A stretch of 8,725 nt of DNA from an uncultured Oscillospiraceae bacterium (GTDB lineage: Bacteria; Bacillota; Clostridia; Oscillospirales; Acutalibacteraceae). How positions within the stretch are numbered: position 1 is the first letter of the stretch; every line of letters begins with the position of its first letter. Of this stretch, positions 5,956 to 8,725 are shown one piece after another. Under the pieces are notes generated by a model. The model saw only the letters and a list, made by a program, of their open reading frames with translations, did not search any database and was not told where the DNA came from. The stretch is taken from the NCBI GenBank assembly GCA_900539855.1, contig UQDO01000055.1, positions 1-8,725 of the forward strand, in the 5' to 3' direction. Position numbers and translations under genes: made by a program.

Positions 5956-5984
5956 ATTATACTACATTTTTCATAAGATTACAA
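5956..5984 (-). promoter_or_regulatory. Probable sigma-A promoter for the structured element, SRP RNA and dnaX
   Basis: On the minus strand TATAAT (5956-5961) is perfect, and TTGTAA (5979-5984) matches the -35 box at four of six positions with 17-base spacing. The predicted start, about 5949-5950, falls at the outer base of the long inverted repeat, so the RNA would begin AAGGCUGAAGC or nearby. It is back-to-back with the pcrA promoter in an AT-rich divergent region. Confidence 0.65.
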
Positions 5985-6010
5985 TATTTTTTTAAAATAA
6001 AAATCAACTC

Positions 6011-6039
6011 TTTAATTTACGGGCATATCGTGCTATAAT
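6011..6039 (+). promoter_or_regulatory. Promoter of pcrA with extended -10 box
   Basis: TGCTATAAT (6031-6039) is a perfect extended -10 element. The best -35 match at 17-base spacing, tttaat (6011-6016), is weak, as is usual when the TG extension is present. The predicted start, near 6046, leaves a leader of only about 23 bases before the ATG at 6069. Confidence 0.65.
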
Positions 6040-6068
6040 TCTAATTGAAATTTTGCTTGGAGAAGAAT

Positions 6069-8483
6069 ATGTCAGATATTAAAAAGGAATTTACAGAGCT
6101 CAGAAAAGAATACATAAGGAAATATTTCGGCAGGATGAACGATCGCCAGTTTGAGGGCGTTGTGACTGCTAACGGTCCGGTGCTCATACTTGCCGGTGCC
6201 GGCAGTGGTAAGACGACGGTGCTTGTAAACCGCATAGCGTCGCTCATAAGGTTCGGAAATGCATATTATTCCGACTTTGTGCCGCCATTTATAAACGAGG
6301 ATACGCTGAGCCGGGTGAAAACCATAGAAAGCGGCAGCGGTGATGACCGTATATTCGCGGTCGATCCCGTGCGCCCATGGGAGATACTTGCCATAACCTT
6401 TACCAACAAGGCGGCAGGCGAGCTTAAAGAGCGCATTTCGGCAATGCTGGGGCAGGAGGGTCTTGATGTATGGGCAGGCACCTTCCATTCGGTCTGCTCA
6501 AGGATGCTGCGCCGGTTCGGCAGCTGTCTCGGTTATACTTCGCATTTTACGATATATGATACCGACGATCAGAAGCGGGTCATGAAGGAGGTGTATAAGC
6601 AGCTCCAGTATGACGAAAAATTCCTTCCCGTAAAGGGTACGCTTTCGGTTATCAGCAGGGCTAAGGATCAGCTTATAACACCGGCTGAATTTATCCGCGA
6701 AAACGCGGCTGATGTAAGACTTTCGCATATCGGCAGAGCCTACGAGCTTTATCAGAAGAAGCTGTTTAATGCCGATGCCATGGACTTTGACGATATGATA
6801 GTCAATACGGTGAACATGCTTAAAAGCAGCAGCGAGGCACTGGAGTATTACCGCAATAAATTCAAATATATAATGGTGGACGAGTATCAGGATACCAACC
6901 ATGCACAGTATGTGCTTGTAAGTCTCCTCGCGGAGGGCAGCCGGAACATATGCGTGGTGGGTGACGACGACCAGAGCATATACCGTTTCAGAGGGGCTAC
7001 CATTGAAAATATACTGAACTTTGAAAGTGAATACGAAAACGCAAAGGTCATACGGCTTGAGCAGAATTACCGCTCGACCCAGACCATTCTTGATGCCGCA
7101 AATGCAGTCATTGCCAACAACACCGCAAGAAAGGGCAAAAATCTTTGGACGGCAGGCGGCGAGGGCGACAAAATAACGGTCTATACCGCGCCTGACGAGC
7201 AGGGGGAAGCGGCATATGTTGTCGATTCGATATTGAACAGTGTCGCTGCAGGCGGCAAATATTCCGACAACGCGATCCTTTACCGCATGAACGCGCAGTC
7301 CAACGCGCTTGAAAACTATCTGGCGCGCTCCGGCGTTCCGTACAGGGTAATAGGCGGTCACCGATTTTACGACCGTAAGGAAATAAGGGACGTTATCGCG
7401 TATCTTAATGTAATAGCAAATCACAACGACAGAGTAAGGATATTAAGAATAATAAACGAGCCTAAACGCGGAATAGGTGCCACAACTATGGCGAACGCAG
7501 TCGAAATTTCCGACGTGACCGGTGTGCCGCTTTTTGAGGTGCTCAAAAACGCAGGCGATTATGCAGCACTTTCCCGTGCCGCTGCCAAGCTCACAGCGTT
7601 TACCGCGGTGATAGAGGAGCTGTCCGCAAAGGCAGGAGAAATGCCGCTTTCCGAGCTTTTCCGGGAGATGCTTGACCGTACAGGGTACATGCTGTCCCTG
7701 CTTGCCGACGGCAGAGACGGGGCAGACCGGGCGGACAACGTGCGTGAGCTTGAATCGAGCATCGCGCAGTATGAAAGCGAGAACGAGGATGCAAGTCTTT
7801 CCGGATTCCTTGAGGAGGTGGCACTTGTAAGCGATATCGACCAGTTTGACTCCGAGGCGGACGCAGTCGTGCTTATGACGATACATTCGGCAAAGGGTCT
7901 GGAATTTGAAAATGTTTTTCTGGTCGGCATGGAGGAAGGAATATTCCCTGGCAGCCAGTCGATATACGGAACCGCCGACGACATTGAGGAGGAACGCAGG
8001 CTTGCTTACGTTGCCATAACGAGAGCCAAGAAAAAGCTGTACATAACCAATTCCTACACCCGTATGCTTTACGGTCAGACCGGGCGGAACCTGCCGTCAA
8101 GATTTTTGGAGGAGGTGCCCGGCGAGCTTTGCTCGGTAAAGGGAACAGGGCAAAGGGGTGGATCGTTCGTAAGTCCGCAGTTCAGAACGGGCGGTGTTAT
8201 GCGCGATGGTCAGAGGTTTGGTGACACAAGACCGCTGACGTCTGTCAAAAATACATTCGGCGGACAGTCACACGGCACATCGCCGTTTAAGGAAAGGGCA
8301 CCGCTTCAGGGACGTGAAAAAGCAAGCTACAGTATAGGAGACCGTGTGCGGCACAAGGCATTCGGAGAAGGCATGGTGCTGTCGGTGTCACCCATGGGAA
8401 ACGATACGCTGCTTGAAATAGCGTTTGAAACCAGGGGCACCAAAAAACTGATGGCAAACTTCGCAAAGCTTGAAAAGCTGTGA
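6069..8483 (+). CDS. pcrA: ATP-dependent 3'-5' DNA helicase PcrA/UvrD
   Basis: PcrA/UvrD is a superfamily 1A helicase for nucleotide excision repair, transcription-coupled repair and removal of RecA or stalled polymerases. The product is 804 residues from ATG 6069, chosen because GGAG lies 6 bases upstream; a TTG at 6045 lies too close to the transcription start. Motifs in order: Q motif NDRQFEGV (24-31), Walker A GAGSGKT (43-49), motif Ia AITFTNKAAGELK (108-120), motif II DEYQD (271-275), motif III GDDDQSIYRFRGA (298-310), motif IV EQNYRST (331-337), motif V TIHSAKGLEF (604-613) and motif VI ERRLAYVAITRAKK (642-655). After a variable linker (about 685-750), a C-terminal Tudor-like domain (about 755-804, GDRVRHKAFGEGMV) matches the RNA-polymerase-binding module of Gram-positive PcrA. 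Between Walker A and motif Ia there is an insert of roughly 40 residues (about 62-102) compared with Bacillus PcrA. The gene is monocistronic, divergent from the SRP/dnaX unit. Confidence 0.97.
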   Translation: MSDIKKEFTELRKEYIRKYFGRMNDRQFEGVVTANGPVLILAGAGSGKTTVLVNRIASLIRFGNAYYSDFVPPFINEDTLSRVKTIESGSGDDRIFAVDPVRPWEILAITFTNKAAGELKERISAMLGQEGLDVWAGTFHSVCSRMLRRFGSCLGYTSHFTIYDTDDQKRVMKEVYKQLQYDEKFLPVKGTLSVISRAKDQLITPAEFIRENAADVRLSHIGRAYELYQKKLFNADAMDFDDMIVNTVNMLKSSSEALEYYRNKFKYIMVDEYQDTNHAQYVLVSLLAEGSRNICVVGDDDQSIYRFRGATIENILNFESEYENAKVIRLEQNYRSTQTILDAANAVIANNTARKGKNLWTAGGEGDKITVYTAPDEQGEAAYVVDSILNSVAAGGKYSDNAILYRMNAQSNALENYLARSGVPYRVIGGHRFYDRKEIRDVIAYLNVIANHNDRVRILRIINEPKRGIGATTMANAVEISDVTGVPLFEVLKNAGDYAALSRAAAKLTAFTAVIEELSAKAGEMPLSELFREMLDRTGYMLSLLADGRDGADRADNVRELESSIAQYESENEDASLSGFLEEVALVSDIDQFDSEADAVVLMTIHSAKGLEFENVFLVGMEEGIFPGSQSIYGTADDIEEERRLAYVAITRAKKKLYITNSYTRMLYGQTGRNLPSRFLEEVPGELCSVKGTGQRGGSFVSPQFRTGGVMRDGQRFGDTRPLTSVKNTFGGQSHGTSPFKERAPLQGREKASYSIGDRVRHKAFGEGMVLSVSPMGNDTLLEIAFETRGTKKLMANFAKLEKL

Positions 8484-8513
8484 AGACAAAAGACAGGGCA
8501 AACCTTGTAAATT

Positions 8514-8564
8514 CAAAACGGCGCGGAGGAAACATAACGTTTCCTCCGCGCCGTTTTGCTTTTG
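8514..8564 (+). terminator. Strong rho-independent terminator after pcrA
   Basis: A perfect 20-bp stem (8514-8533 with 8539-8558) has a 5-base loop (ataac). The core is GC-rich, the upper part GGAGGAAAC, and the base carries AAAA/TTTT. The plus strand then reads UUUUGCUUUU. It begins 30 bases after the pcrA stop codon. The A-run on the other side means it could also stop a minus-strand transcript entering from the right. Confidence 0.92.
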
Positions 8565-8572
8565 ATGGGAAG

Positions 8573-8725
8573 ATAAATTTTAGTTTAGCGGTGTTAAATG
8601 CGTAATTTTTAATTCAGCATTTGTAGGGCAGGGTCCTACTCCTGACGCCACTTTTATAACAAATCAAGCAATAAATTTTAGTTTATAGGTGTACAAAAAA
8701 CAAATGGCTAATTGAATTTTTGTAG
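8573..8725. repeat. Tandem repeat unit of about 98 bp, second copy cut by the window end
   Basis: The 25 bases from 8573 (ataaattttagttta...) recur at 8671 with about 21 identities. Both copies later reach ttgtag at the same spacing (54 bases in copy one, ending 8626; 55 in copy two, ending 8725). In copy one the ttgtag is followed by a GC-rich patch (ggcagggtcctactcctgac) and an AT-rich stretch up to 8670. The unit has no ORF, promoter or clear hairpin. It resembles an intergenic dispersed or tandem repeat. Whether more copies follow is outside the window. Confidence 0.6.

Noticed and set aside
6045..6068. TTG start for pcrA eight codons upstream
   Set aside because: It falls at the predicted transcription start and has no ribosome binding site; the ATG at 6069 has GGAG at good spacing.
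6498..7424. 308-codon minus-strand open frame opposite pcrA
   Set aside because: Antisense to the helicase core motifs; no recognisable domain, promoter or ribosome binding site.
1..8725. CRISPR array, insertion sequence, prophage, toxin-antitoxin or defence genes
   Set aside because: No regularly spaced repeats, transposase, integrase or defence-family proteins appear; every sizeable conserved ORF is a housekeeping gene.

Overview
The window looks like chromosomal housekeeping DNA from a low-GC-phylum (Firmicutes/Bacillota) bacterium of the class Clostridia, most likely the Ruminococcaceae/Oscillospiraceae. The base composition is moderate. The evidence is the gene set (dnaX-ebfC-recR behind an SRP RNA; a YycJ/WalJ-type metallo-hydrolase and rlmH behind murA), the PcrA-type helicase with a Gram-positive C-terminal Tudor-like domain, and a PcrA insert that I recall from that family. 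The family-level placement is inference.

Layout, left to right. Bases 54-2677 (minus strand) hold murA, then a WalJ-like MBL-fold hydrolase, then rlmH. They probably form one operon driven by a perfect-consensus promoter at 2836-2864, with a hairpin in the murA-hydrolase gap that may trim transcription. Bases 2912-2955 are the intrinsic terminator of the next operon upstream. Bases 2968-5597 (minus) hold dnaX, ebfC/ybaB and recR in the classic order: the DNA polymerase III clamp-loader subunit, a small nucleoid-associated protein and a recombination mediator. Just upstream of dnaX, on the same strand, lie a clear bacterial SRP 4.5S-type RNA (5628-5780) and, abutting it, an unassigned structured element (5781-5954) bounded by a 30-bp inverted repeat. 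A promoter is placed exactly at the outer edge of that element. Bases 6011-8483 (plus) carry pcrA/uvrD, divergently transcribed from its own extended -10 promoter and closed by a strong 20-bp terminator hairpin. The last 150 bases contain no gene but do hold a tandemly repeated, apparently non-coding unit of about 98 bp that runs off the window.

The protein-coding content is ordinary: peptidoglycan precursor synthesis, 23S rRNA modification, replication, and repair/recombination. The part worth attention is the non-coding block at 5626-5984. There a single promoter appears to serve an RNA that begins with a 164-nt foldable element containing mutually exclusive helices. It continues directly into the SRP RNA, with no visible promoter between them, and reaches dnaX only by passing the SRP RNA's terminal helix and U-tract. 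I could not match the 164-nt element to any RNA family I know (tRNA, tmRNA, RNase P RNA, T-box or common riboswitches). A divergent 6S-like RNA or an SRP precursor domain are the hypotheses I would test first.
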